Origin: Acidovorax sp. DW039
GTDB lineage: Bacteria > Pseudomonadota > Gammaproteobacteria > Burkholderiales > Burkholderiaceae_C
Assembly: GCF_037101375.1 (NCBI RefSeq)
Contig: NZ_AP029019.1
Coordinates: 4,091,001 to 4,155,000 of the forward strand
Direction of reading: 5' to 3'
Length of the DNA stretch: 64,000 nt
Below, piece by piece: positions 1 to 7,480 of this stretch (within the stretch, counting starts at the first letter, position 1; every line of letters starts with the position of its first letter). Both the position numbers and the translations under genes were made by a program. Under the pieces are notes generated by a model. That model did no database searches. It was not told where the DNA came from and saw nothing but the letters and a program-made list of their open reading frames with translations.

Positions 1-1134
1 TACAACGGAGGAATGGGCCGCCGCCTCTGCATCGTCATCGTTTGGAGCCTGCGCAGGCACCGCTGCCACCACAGGCGCAGTCGGCTGGCTGAAGTAACGG
101 CTGGGTGGGCGTTCCATCGCAGCGTCGGCAGAGTGCTCTGCGCCCTGCATCTGAACGCGCGAAGTGTTGCGCTCAGCCTTGTCGCTGGATCGGGGCACTG
201 CGCGGTCTGCGCCCGCCTCCCTGCTGGTTTCCGTGCGTGGTGTGGTTGTGGCAGCGGATGAAACGGCAGCCGACACAGGCGCAGCCGCCGCAGGCACGGC
301 CGCTGCAGCGCCATGGCTGCGGAAGACATAGGCCCCTGATTTTTCATCGCGGCCAAACTCCAGCAGACCGCGTGCCTGGGCTTCTTCCAGCAGGTTGCCA
401 AACGTGCGGAAGCCGTAACGCCCTTCGCTGAAGTCCGGCTTGCGGCGCTTGATGGCTTCCTTGAGCACCGAGGCCCAGATCTTGCCGGTGTCGCCGCGCT
501 CGGACAGCAGGGCTTCAAACGTCTCCACCGCCAGCTCCACCCCCTGGGTGCGGCGTGCGTCCTGCGTTTCCTTGCGGTGGCGTTCTTCCTCAGGTGTGCG
601 GCGGGGCGCGGGCGGGTTGTTGCCGGGGTTCTGGCGGCGGGCCTGGGCGCGCTGGTTCTCGCGCACCAGGTCGTCGTAGAAGATGAACTCGTCGCAGTTG
701 GCAATGAGCAGGTCCGACGTGGACTGCTTCACCCCCACGCCAATCACCTGCTTGGCGTTCTCGCGCAGCTTGGAGACGAGCGGCGAAAAATCCGAATCGC
801 CGCTGATGATGACAAAGGTGTTGACGTGCGACTTGGTGTAGCAGAGGTCCAGCGCATCCACCACCAGGCGGATGTCGGCCGAGTTCTTGCCCGACTGGCG
901 CACATGCGGAATTTCAATCAGCTCGAAATTCGCCTCGTGCATGGTGGCCTTGAAGCCCTTGTAGCGCTCCCAGTCGCAGTAGGCCTTCTTGACCACGATG
1001 GAGCCCTTGAGCAGCAGGCGCTCCAGGATGGGCTTGATGTCGAACTTTTCGTACTGCGCATCGCGTACGCCCAGGGCGACGTTTTCAAAGTCGCAGAACA
1101 GGGCCATGCTGATGTTGTCGGAGGGGGATGCCAT
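1..1134 (-). CDS. NYN-domain / OST-HTH (LOTUS) protein, C-terminus cut by window edge
   Basis: The open frame runs from an ATG at 1134 off the left edge (378 codons seen). Residues ~5-160 are a NYN (LabA/DUF88, PIN-like) nuclease domain: an early DFEN acidic motif, SADIRLVVDAL, then ISGDSDFSPLV at ~108-118 supplying further acidic residues. After an Arg/Pro/Gln-rich linker, residues ~200-270 look like an OST-HTH/LOTUS RNA-binding domain (GDTGKIWASVLKEAIKRR, then FGNLLEEAQ). The rest is an Ala/Pro/Thr-rich low-complexity tail. The family is thought to act on RNA; the target here is unknown. It is monocistronic as far as can be seen, about 70 bp from the convergent-free end of the next gene on the same strand. 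The domain call is firm; nuclease activity is family inference. Confidence 0.88.
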   Translation of the reverse strand, partial: MASPSDNISMALFCDFENVALGVRDAQYEKFDIKPILERLLLKGSIVVKKAYCDWERYKGFKATMHEANFELIEIPHVRQSGKNSADIRLVVDALDLCYTKSHVNTFVIISGDSDFSPLVSKLRENAKQVIGVGVKQSTSDLLIANCDEFIFYDDLVRENQRAQARRQNPGNNPPAPRRTPEEERHRKETQDARRTQGVELAVETFEALLSERGDTGKIWASVLKEAIKRRKPDFSEGRYGFRTFGNLLEEAQARGLLEFGRDEKSGAYVFRSHGAAAAVPAAAAPVSAAVSSAATTTPRTETSREAGADRAVPRSSDKAERNTSRVQMQGAEHSADAAMERPPSRYFSQPTAPVVAAVPAQAPNDDDAEAAAHSSVV

Positions 1135-1205
1135 ATCGTGTGTGAGTTCCGTTCAATGCTGCGGATCATCACACGGAACGGGCAGCGCCCCTCTGCGGGC
1201 CGATT

Positions 1206-2168
1206 TCACGTGGGCTTCGCCAGCCCCAGCTTCTCGACCAGCGCCTTCTCGCGCGCAAAAGTCTCTGCCGCAAACTTCTGGTACGCGGCACTGCTCATGT
1301 ACATGGGCACCATGTCGTAGCGGGCCAGGGCCGTGCGGTAGCTTTCCTGCTCCATGGCCTGCTTGAAGGCGTCGTGAAGGCGCTTGACCACCGGGGCAGG
1401 CGTGCCCTTGGGTGCGCCAATGCCAAAGGGCGAGTTCTGCACCAGGTTCAGGCCCAGCTCCTTGAGCGTGGGCGCATCAGGGAACTTGGCCAGGCGCTCC
1501 GCCCCCCAGGTGTTGAGTACGCGCAGCTTGCCTGCCTCCACCTGCGGTGCAAAGCCGGTGGAGTCGGCGGCCGCCATGATCTGCCCGCCCAGGATGGACT
1601 GCATGAGGTCGGCACTGCCCTTGTACGGCACATGCAGCAGCTCAATGCCCAGTTGCTGCGCAATCAGCTCCATGGTGAGGTGCGGGCTGGTCATGGTGCC
1701 GGTGGAGCCGTAGCTGAGCTTGCCGGGGTTGGCCTTGGCCCAGGCCACAAAGTGCGTCCAGGTCTTGAGCGGCGAATCGGCAGGCACCACCACACCAAAG
1801 GCGTAGCCCGTCACGTTCAGCACGTAGCTGATGTCCTTGACCGGGTCCCAGTTGATCTTGGTGGTGTAGGGCAGGCGGAACACCCCCAGCGGGATCTGCG
1901 CCACCGTGTAGCCGTCGGCTGGAGAGGTTTGCAGCTGCTGCGCGGGTAGCGTGCCTCCTGCACCGGGCTTGTTCTCGACGATCACGGGCTGCCCCAGGAT
2001 CTTGCTGGCACCATCGGCCAGTGAGCGCATGGTGATGTCGGTGGGCCCACCTGCGGGGAAGGCGATGATCAGCTTGATGGGCTTGCTGGGAAAGCTCTGC
2101 GCCTGGGCCAGGAAAGCGGGCGCTGCGAGACTGGCGGCACCCCATTGAAGAACACGGCGGCGTTGCAT
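1206..2168 (-). CDS. Bug-family tripartite tricarboxylate transporter substrate-binding protein
   Basis: A 320-residue periplasmic binding protein. The N-terminus MQRRRVLQWGAASLAAPAFLAQAQ carries an Arg-rich start and hydrophobic core, compatible with Tat or Sec export. It is followed by the family hallmark PIKLIIAFPAGGPTDITMR and a PGAGG loop. The Bug family binds carboxylates and other small acids for TctAB-type permeases. No TctA/TctB membrane genes adjoin, so this is one of the many orphan Bug proteins typical of Burkholderiales. An AGGAG ribosome-binding site lies just before the ATG at 2168. The upstream neighbour on the same strand is an Lrp-type regulator 147 bp away, which could control it. 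The ligand cannot be predicted. Confidence 0.93.
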   Translation of the reverse strand: MQRRRVLQWGAASLAAPAFLAQAQSFPSKPIKLIIAFPAGGPTDITMRSLADGASKILGQPVIVENKPGAGGTLPAQQLQTSPADGYTVAQIPLGVFRLPYTTKINWDPVKDISYVLNVTGYAFGVVVPADSPLKTWTHFVAWAKANPGKLSYGSTGTMTSPHLTMELIAQQLGIELLHVPYKGSADLMQSILGGQIMAAADSTGFAPQVEAGKLRVLNTWGAERLAKFPDAPTLKELGLNLVQNSPFGIGAPKGTPAPVVKRLHDAFKQAMEQESYRTALARYDMVPMYMSSAAYQKFAAETFAREKALVEKLGLAKPT

Positions 2169-2315
2169 GGCGGGCTCCTGAAAAGCGAAGGAAAAGAGTT
2201 CACGGATTGGACCGCGACCTCTCTACCCACGTCATGCAGAAAACCCCTAGGAACTCTGCCCACCTGTCACCAAGGCGGCACCCGCGCCACAGCCTCAGTG
2301 TTCACGCCAGCACGG

Positions 2316-2747
2316 TCAGGCCTTGTAGGTGGACAGCAGAATGCTGGTTTCCGTATTGGCAATGCCCGGCGTGAGGCGAATGCGGGTCAGCGCCGCATCA
2401 AACGCCTCCAGGCTTTCGGTGCGCACCTCGGCCACGATATCCCAGCGCCCGTTGGTGGTGTGCAGGGTGCCCACGGCAGGTTCGCCACGCAGGCTGCGGA
2501 TCACCTCGGGGGCGGCATTGCCCTCCACCGCAATGCTCATCCACGCGCGGATGCGCTGCGGCTCGGTATCAGGCCGCAGGCGCACGGTGTAGCCGGTAAT
2601 GACACCACTGTCCTCCAGCTTGCGCAGGCGGTTCTGCACCGTGCCACGGGCCACCCGCAGCTTCTGCGCCAGCACGGCCACGGGCGTGCGCGCATCGGCC
2701 CGCAGGATGCTGAGGATTTCGCGGTCGGTGTCGTCGAGGTGGTTCAT
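2316..2747 (-). CDS. Lrp/AsnC-family transcriptional regulator
   Basis: A 143-residue protein of the usual Lrp/AsnC length. The N-terminal winged HTH reads LDDTDREILSILRADARTPVAVLAQ, then a recognition helix around VARGTVQNRLRKLEDSGVITGYTV. The C-terminal half is a RAM ligand-binding/oligomerisation domain. Such proteins bind amino acids or related effectors and repress or activate nearby genes and themselves. Here the only obvious local target is the Bug binding protein directly downstream. The region before its start is occupied by a copy of the short dispersed hairpin repeat (2753-2820). Confidence 0.93.
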   Translation of the reverse strand: MNHLDDTDREILSILRADARTPVAVLAQKLRVARGTVQNRLRKLEDSGVITGYTVRLRPDTEPQRIRAWMSIAVEGNAAPEVIRSLRGEPAVGTLHTTNGRWDIVAEVRTESLEAFDAALTRIRLTPGIANTETSILLSTYKA

Positions 2748-2752
2748 GGCGA

Positions 2753-2820
2753 AATAATGCTTTTTGTGCCCTGGCGCTCATGAATCAAGCGCAGGCAGCT
2801 ATATTTTTAATAGCAAATCA
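2753..2820 (+). repeat. Short dispersed hairpin repeat, family A, copy 1 (intergenic)
   Basis: Core TGGCGCTCATGAATCAAGCGC followed by AGGCAGCTATA-type sequence and an A/T-rich end with AATAGCAAAT. It shares the order GCGCTT-loop-AAGCGC, then (C/A)AGGCAGCTA(T/C), then TAGTAGC/AATAGC with seven further copies in this window. It lies between the Lrp regulator and the Cys-cluster gene. It looks like a REP-like element of Comamonadaceae rather than a gene. Confidence 0.75.
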
Positions 2821-3189
2821 GGATGAAGGCGGATCGGCAGAGTATGTCTGCAACCGGGCATCGCAGCCACTGCCCGCAGAGATCCAGCGCCGGGCCAGGC
2901 GTGCGGCCCACGGCGCAAGCCAGCGCCAGCGCGGGCCCAGCACTTGCTGCGGCTGGCTCACCATGCCACACCAGTAGCGCTGGTCCGCATCGCTCCAGCG
3001 CAGCGCCACGCAGCTGCCCCGCGTGCGGCGCGACACCAGCATGCCCAGTGGGCAAGGCTCTGCCAGGCAGCACAGGCCGCAACCGTTGCATGCAGCACCT
3101 TCAGGTGGTTTGGCAGGTGCAGCAGGCTGCAGCCACACCACCGGCGCTGTGGCGGCATCCGCAGATGCGTGACGCGCCTTGTCACGCAT
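2818..3189 (-). CDS. Cysteine-cluster (YkgJ/CxxCxxCC-like) protein
   Basis: A 123-residue protein with the motif CNGCGLCCLAEPCPLG at about residues 36-51, followed by further cysteines (RGSCVAL, YWCGMV). This pattern is typical of small proteins of the YkgJ-like zinc/iron-chelating cluster family. Function is unknown. No signal peptide is seen, so it is probably cytoplasmic. The last codons run into repeat copy 1 at 2753-2820, so the C-terminal few residues may be repeat-encoded. It starts at ATG 3189 and is not obviously in an operon. Confidence 0.8.
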   Translation of the reverse strand: MRDKARHASADAATAPVVWLQPAAPAKPPEGAACNGCGLCCLAEPCPLGMLVSRRTRGSCVALRWSDADQRYWCGMVSQPQQVLGPRWRWLAPWAARLARRWISAGSGCDARLQTYSADPPSS

Positions 3190-3317
3190 GCGGCAACCTC
3201 TGGCGTGGCAAGTTCAGCGCCAGCTGCGGGGCATGCGATGGGGTGGTGGTTTGCACTGGTGGAAACTCCGCACAGGTGGAGAGGCAATGGCTGGGCCGGA
3301 TGGCGATTGTGCGGCAC

Positions 3318-3351
3318 AAAAAAACCCCGCTGGCCATCGCGGCAAGCGGGG
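3318..3351 (-). terminator. Rho-independent terminator
   Basis: On the minus strand, a CCCCGC stem pairs with GCGGGG and is followed by seven T. It would stop transcription from the lipoprotein gene at 3591-4097, reading through the 114-bp repeat first. Confidence 0.75.
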
Positions 3352-3426
3352 AGAAAGGCCGGTCCAAAGGGAGGGAGAGGAAAAAACCGGCCTGAGGGGA
3401 ATGCAGGAGCAACAGGAGTTGGGATA

Positions 3427-3540
3427 AGAGCGGCTCACAAAACTCAGCGCAGCGGTTCTGGTCAGGCGCTGCGTCGCAGGCAGTACACGTGGTACGACAA
3501 GACGTGGCAACGACGCCAGAAGAGTTTTGTGAGCCGCTCT
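3427..3540. repeat. 114-bp element with perfect 19-bp terminal inverted repeats (family B, copy 1)
   Basis: The ends AGAGCGGCTCACAAAACTC (3427-3445) and its exact reverse complement (3522-3540) enclose ~76 bp. A diverged second copy is at 13308-13422, sharing internal words such as GCAGGCAGTACG/GCAGGCAGGACG and AACGAC(G/A)CCA. There is no coding capacity. The structure resembles a MITE or a hairpin intergenic repeat. I saw no clear target-site duplication. Confidence 0.85.
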
Positions 3541-3590
3541 AAAGGCAGCCGAGCCGAAGAAACTTTTCTCGGGCCTGGCGGCCTCACACA

Positions 3591-4097
3591 TCAGCAACCA
3601 CTGGGGCGGTTGGGCCGCATCGGCACAATGCCGCTGACCTTCAGGGTGCTGCCCGAGCCGTCCGAAGCAGTGAGGGTCTTACCCGAGAAACGCACCTGGT
3701 TGTTGTCGCGCTCGACCGAAGAGTCTGCTGCATCGCCACTGGCGTATTCCTTGCCCGCAAAGTTGAGGAACACCTGGTACGTGACCGTGCCATTGATCTG
3801 GTAGCGGATATCGCCAAAAGCCGTAGCGTCCGAGCCCACCTTGTTGGCCCCGTCAAAGCGGAAGGTGCACACCTCGGGCGACGAACCCACGGGGTTCTTC
3901 TTGTCCACATCGGTCAGGTTGAGAGAACCATTGCCGTAGATGCCGTTGAGGCCGTCCACCGTTGCGCTGGTGACCGTGAGCACGCCGGTCTCGTTGCTGG
4001 GGGTCGGATCGTCATCATTACCTCCACCGCACGCCACCAGCATGGTGGTGGACAGGGCTGCGACAGACAGAAGAAGGCTTCGTGGGTTCAGTGGCAT
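3591..4097 (-). CDS. Small predicted lipoprotein of unknown function
   Basis: 168 residues when started at ATG 4097, which has GGAG eight bases upstream. A longer frame upstream adds 19 residues with no signal features. The N-terminus MPLNPRSLLLSVAALSTTMLVACGGG is a lipoprotein signal with lipobox LVAC, followed by an Asp/Asn-rich linker. The mature part is Thr/Ser/Gly-rich with one early Cys (EVCTF) and a terminal Cys (PSGC), suggesting a secreted beta-rich domain. No family recognised. Just upstream on the same strand, ~500 bp lacks genes; a terminator follows at 3318. Confidence 0.82.
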   Translation of the reverse strand: MPLNPRSLLLSVAALSTTMLVACGGGNDDDPTPSNETGVLTVTSATVDGLNGIYGNGSLNLTDVDKKNPVGSSPEVCTFRFDGANKVGSDATAFGDIRYQINGTVTYQVFLNFAGKEYASGDAADSSVERDNNQVRFSGKTLTASDGSGSTLKVSGIVPMRPNRPSGC

Positions 4098-4600
4098 GGG
4101 AATCGCTCCAGTATCAGGTTTGAAAAACGATGACATGCCGCACAGGGTCTGCACCCGGCCTGCTCAGCCTTGGGGTGCCTTGTCATCGATAGCTGGATGC
4201 TAGGAAGGCGCGGACCACAAGCACGTCGTCCCAGCCACATGCAACGCGTAGGAAGAAGCCGCGCGGCTGCGTCAGGTGTCAGTGGCTGCAATCTGCCCTC
4301 CGAGGTGCCCTCCGAAGTACTCTCCGATGCCCCGTCTGATCGGCGTCACGACGCCTTCAGACCAAAAAAAACCCGCCACCAGGGCGGGTTAAAAGCCGAT
4401 CAAATTGAGGGAGGGAGGGTTCGATCGGCCCAGGGGTTGATTGCTGCGGTGCGAATGATTCCGCAACCACCATGTTCTGACTTTATTCGGCCACTGCCCC
4501 GCAGCGTGTCAGAGAACGAGGGGGCGGCTTGTAGGACCGAACCTACACACCGACACCCCGCACGGCGAGTGCTCAACCTCGCACCCTGCCACGGGCCTTT
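4098..4600. other. Intergenic region with one terminator
   Basis: It contains the 5' leader of the lipoprotein gene and a minus-strand terminator (4364-4390) belonging to the gene at 4601-7390. Nothing else recognisable; a short tandem GAGGTGCCCTCCGA/GAAGTACTCTCCGA-like duplication occurs near 4300-4325. Confidence 0.6.
4364..4390 (-). terminator. Rho-independent terminator
   Basis: A CCCGCC/GGCGGG stem with a five-base loop, flanked on the minus strand by eight T. It is positioned ~210 bp past the stop of the deacetylase-caspase gene. Confidence 0.8.
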
Positions 4601-7390
4601 TCAGAGCCCCAGCTTCTCGCGCAGCTTGTCCGCCCCCGCCGCCTTGGGGGCCAACTCCAGGTAGGTGGTGTAGGCCTTGCGGGCGCGGTCGGCCTCACCG
4701 GCTTTGTCCAGTGCATCGCCCAGGTTCAGGTAGGCCACGGCGCGGGATGGGTCCATGCGGATGGCGTTATCGAACCACCGCGCAGCCTCCACAAACTTGT
4801 CTTGCCGGTAATAGATGAAGCCCAGGTTGTTGGCCGCCAGCGCAAAGTCGGGGCGCAGCTTGAGGGCTTCGGTGAACTGGGCCTCGGCCTGTTCGTACTG
4901 TTTCTCGCGGTAGAGCTGCAGGCCCCGGTCGTTGGCGCGTTGGGCCAGCTGGCGGTTGGACAGCGTCACCGCCTGCGGGGGCGTGATCTTCTGGTCGTTG
5001 CCCTGCAAGTCCTTCACCACCACGGGCGCCACCACCTTGGGCACGGGGCCTGCGGCGCTGGGTGCTGTGGTGCCCGCCTGCGACGCAGGGGCAGCAGCGG
5101 GCTTGGCGGCATCCAGCCGGGTGTTCATGGCAATCGCTTCGCTGCCCAGCTGGGTGCTTTGCGCGCTCAAGAACTCGGTTTCGGTGGGCAGCTCAAACAC
5201 AAAATCACCGCCCTCCGAGCCGGGCAGGCTGCCAAACGCAGGCGTCTGGCTGGATGCCGAAGCCACTGCGGGGGCTACATAAGCGGCCAGCTCGGTGGCG
5301 GTGATGATGCCGTCACCGTTCAAATCGCCCTTGCCGCCCAGGCCCTGCAGCAGCGCCCAGGTGAAGACCGAGTGGCCATTGGGCCCTCCATCGGCCACCA
5401 GCTGGTCCGCCCCACCGGCCGTCAGCATTTGCCGTCCCACGCGCTTGAAGTTGTCACGCAGGAAGTTGGCGTTGCCGCCCCCGCGCGTCAGGCCCAGGCC
5501 GCTGTAGCAGGCGTCCATCACAAACAGCGTGTGCTTGGCCGTCACGCTCTCGGCAATGTTCTGCAGCTCGCTCATAGGGATGGCGTCGGTCGCGAACTGC
5601 TGCGGGTCGGAATCGACGGGAATGATGTAGCCCAGATCGCGCCCCGAGGTGAGCTTGCGCGTGGCCCCGTGCCCGGCAAAGAAGACAAACAGGCGGTCGT
5701 TCTTCTGCATGCCGCTGTGGGCCAGCTTGTCGTGGAAGGCCGCGAGGATGTTGGCACGGGTGGCGTCCTTGTTCTCCAGCGTCACGATGCGCTCGGCCGC
5801 AAAGCCGAACTTCTGGATCAGCGCCTCGCGCACCGATCGGGCATCGCGCACCGCGTACTGCAGGCGCGGCCAGCGGGCGTACTCATCAATGCCCACCACA
5901 ATCGCCCACGACTGGCCGTAGCTGCCCGCCGTGGCCGCAGCCGGTGCGGCAGCCGCCGCCGCGCTGGGCGATGGGCCGCCCTTGGGCACCACAAAGGCCT
6001 TGCCATCCCAGGTGGCGAACTGGTAGCCATCGGCCACCAGCTTGGCCAGAATGCCCGGCAGCGCCTTCACGGTGCGCTCGTGAATGTCGTGGAACAGGAT
6101 GATGCCGCGGCCTTCCTTGTCCACGGTAGAGAGCACGCGCTGCGCGATGGACGCAGGCACCGGGTCCGCCCAGTCGAGCGAGTCCACGTTCCACATCACC
6201 GAGCGCAGGTGCGCGCTGCTCAGAATGTCCATGCCTTCGGCATTGCGCGCACCGTAGGGAAAGCGGAACAGCGCAGAGCGGCGCTCGTCCACCGAGGTGA
6301 GCAACTTGTCCGTCACCAGAATTTCATCGCGCAGGGCATCGCCACTGCGCTTGGACAGCTGGGCATGCGTCAGGCTGTGGTTGGCCAGCACATGGCCAGC
6401 GTCCTGCAGTTGCTTGCTGACCTGCGCGCGCGCATGCAGGTGGGGCTTGCCATCGGCCCCCACCGTGCCCAGGTTGCTTCCCACCTGGAAGAACACCGCA
6501 GGCACGCTGTACTGCTTGAGGATGGCCGCAATCTCGGGCGTGTAGGTGCCGTGCGGGCCATCGTCAAACGTCAGCACAATGGTCTTGGGCGGCAGCTCAC
6601 GCCCGTTCAGCTCTGCGCCTTCGGTGTCTTTGGCTTTGTTCTTGCCCTTGCCGCTGTCGGCCACCGGAGGCTCGGGGTACGGCAACACCACGCCGTGGTC
6701 GCGCAAGATGGCCTCGCGCGTGTACAGGCGCTGCAGCTGGGCCACGTAGTCGTCCCAGCGCTCGCGCTTCAAGGTGATGCCCCGGCTTTCAAAGCGGCCA
6801 AAGACCTCGCGGATTTCTTTTTCGTAGTTGCGCTCGATCTCGGCCAGCGCGTCCAGGTCTTCGCCCATGCGCTTGTGCAGCTTGATGGCGGGTAGCGAGC
6901 CATCACGCGCCATCAGCGCCTGCCACTGGCGCAGCACTTCGCGAAACGCCAGGCGGTCGGCATCGAACAGCTCGGGGTCGCTCTCCACATAGTCGAGCAG
7001 CGCAGGCAGCACCTGCAAGCGCATGCGGGGCTCGGCCAGCGGGCCCTCTTCCAGCAACGCCACCAGCTCTTTGCCCTTGGCGATATTGGCGTGGAACAGT
7101 GCCATGCCCGCCTGGTTGGCCGCAGCCTTCTCCGCCGCCCCCAGCTTGGCCTCGTCGGCCAGCAACACGATGATCTTGCGGTAGTTGGCCAGCACCTCGC
7201 GCAGCGGGGCCATGGCACGGGCAGGCGCATCAGCACTGGCAGACGCCGTGCCTTGGGGCCCGCCCCCCTTGGCGGAGCCTTCCACCGCCTGCGGCACCAC
7301 CGCACGCCCCTGGCTCCACGCCCACCAGCCCCCCGCAGCGGCCACTGCCACGGCAGCGCCTGCGGCCGCCCCCCATAGCGCCTTCTTCAT
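4601..7390 (-). CDS. NodB polysaccharide deacetylase - caspase - EF-hand - TPR fusion protein
   Basis: 929 residues. Order: an N-terminal signal anchor (MKKALWGAAAGAAVAVAAAGGWW); a helical region to ~260; a NodB deacetylase at ~268-465 with all five motifs (TFDDGPHG ~273, NHSLTH ~335, RFPYGARN, DSLDWADP, ILFHDIH); and a caspase/peptidase C14 domain at ~490-740 with VVGIDEY, catalytic His in FFAGHGA (~568) and catalytic Cys in DACYSG (~625). Inserted at ~688-697 is an EF-hand-like loop, DLNGDGIITATE. The C-terminus (~810-925) is a TPR array. The anchor implies an envelope location with the enzymatic domains outside the cytoplasm. NodB enzymes remove N-acetyl groups from glycans; bacterial caspase homologues cleave after basic residues. 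How they cooperate is unknown. AAGGGA precedes the ATG. It probably has its own promoter, as uvrA ends 90 bp upstream. Confidence 0.93.
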   Translation of the reverse strand: MKKALWGAAAGAAVAVAAAGGWWAWSQGRAVVPQAVEGSAKGGGPQGTASASADAPARAMAPLREVLANYRKIIVLLADEAKLGAAEKAAANQAGMALFHANIAKGKELVALLEEGPLAEPRMRLQVLPALLDYVESDPELFDADRLAFREVLRQWQALMARDGSLPAIKLHKRMGEDLDALAEIERNYEKEIREVFGRFESRGITLKRERWDDYVAQLQRLYTREAILRDHGVVLPYPEPPVADSGKGKNKAKDTEGAELNGRELPPKTIVLTFDDGPHGTYTPEIAAILKQYSVPAVFFQVGSNLGTVGADGKPHLHARAQVSKQLQDAGHVLANHSLTHAQLSKRSGDALRDEILVTDKLLTSVDERRSALFRFPYGARNAEGMDILSSAHLRSVMWNVDSLDWADPVPASIAQRVLSTVDKEGRGIILFHDIHERTVKALPGILAKLVADGYQFATWDGKAFVVPKGGPSPSAAAAAAPAAATAGSYGQSWAIVVGIDEYARWPRLQYAVRDARSVREALIQKFGFAAERIVTLENKDATRANILAAFHDKLAHSGMQKNDRLFVFFAGHGATRKLTSGRDLGYIIPVDSDPQQFATDAIPMSELQNIAESVTAKHTLFVMDACYSGLGLTRGGGNANFLRDNFKRVGRQMLTAGGADQLVADGGPNGHSVFTWALLQGLGGKGDLNGDGIITATELAAYVAPAVASASSQTPAFGSLPGSEGGDFVFELPTETEFLSAQSTQLGSEAIAMNTRLDAAKPAAAPASQAGTTAPSAAGPVPKVVAPVVVKDLQGNDQKITPPQAVTLSNRQLAQRANDRGLQLYREKQYEQAEAQFTEALKLRPDFALAANNLGFIYYRQDKFVEAARWFDNAIRMDPSRAVAYLNLGDALDKAGEADRARKAYTTYLELAPKAAGADKLREKLGL

Positions 7391-7480
7391 TGCTTGCGTC
7401 CCTTGTTGTGATCAGATTTGGGGCCGCAGGATACCGCAGGCACGGCCGCGTGACCTTGCCTGCGATCAGAGGCGAAGGAC

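Larger units (their letters stand above)
3190..3590. other. Intergenic region with terminator and 114-bp inverted-repeat element
   Basis: No gene supported. It holds a minus-strand terminator (3318-3351) and copy 1 of the 114-bp family B repeat (3427-3540). The open frames here read through the repeat and lack recognisable protein features. Confidence 0.7.

Noticed and set aside
4802..6895. A 697-codon open frame on the + strand
   Set aside because: Antisense to the deacetylase-caspase gene; a product of high GC and codon bias, with no family features or ribosome-binding site.
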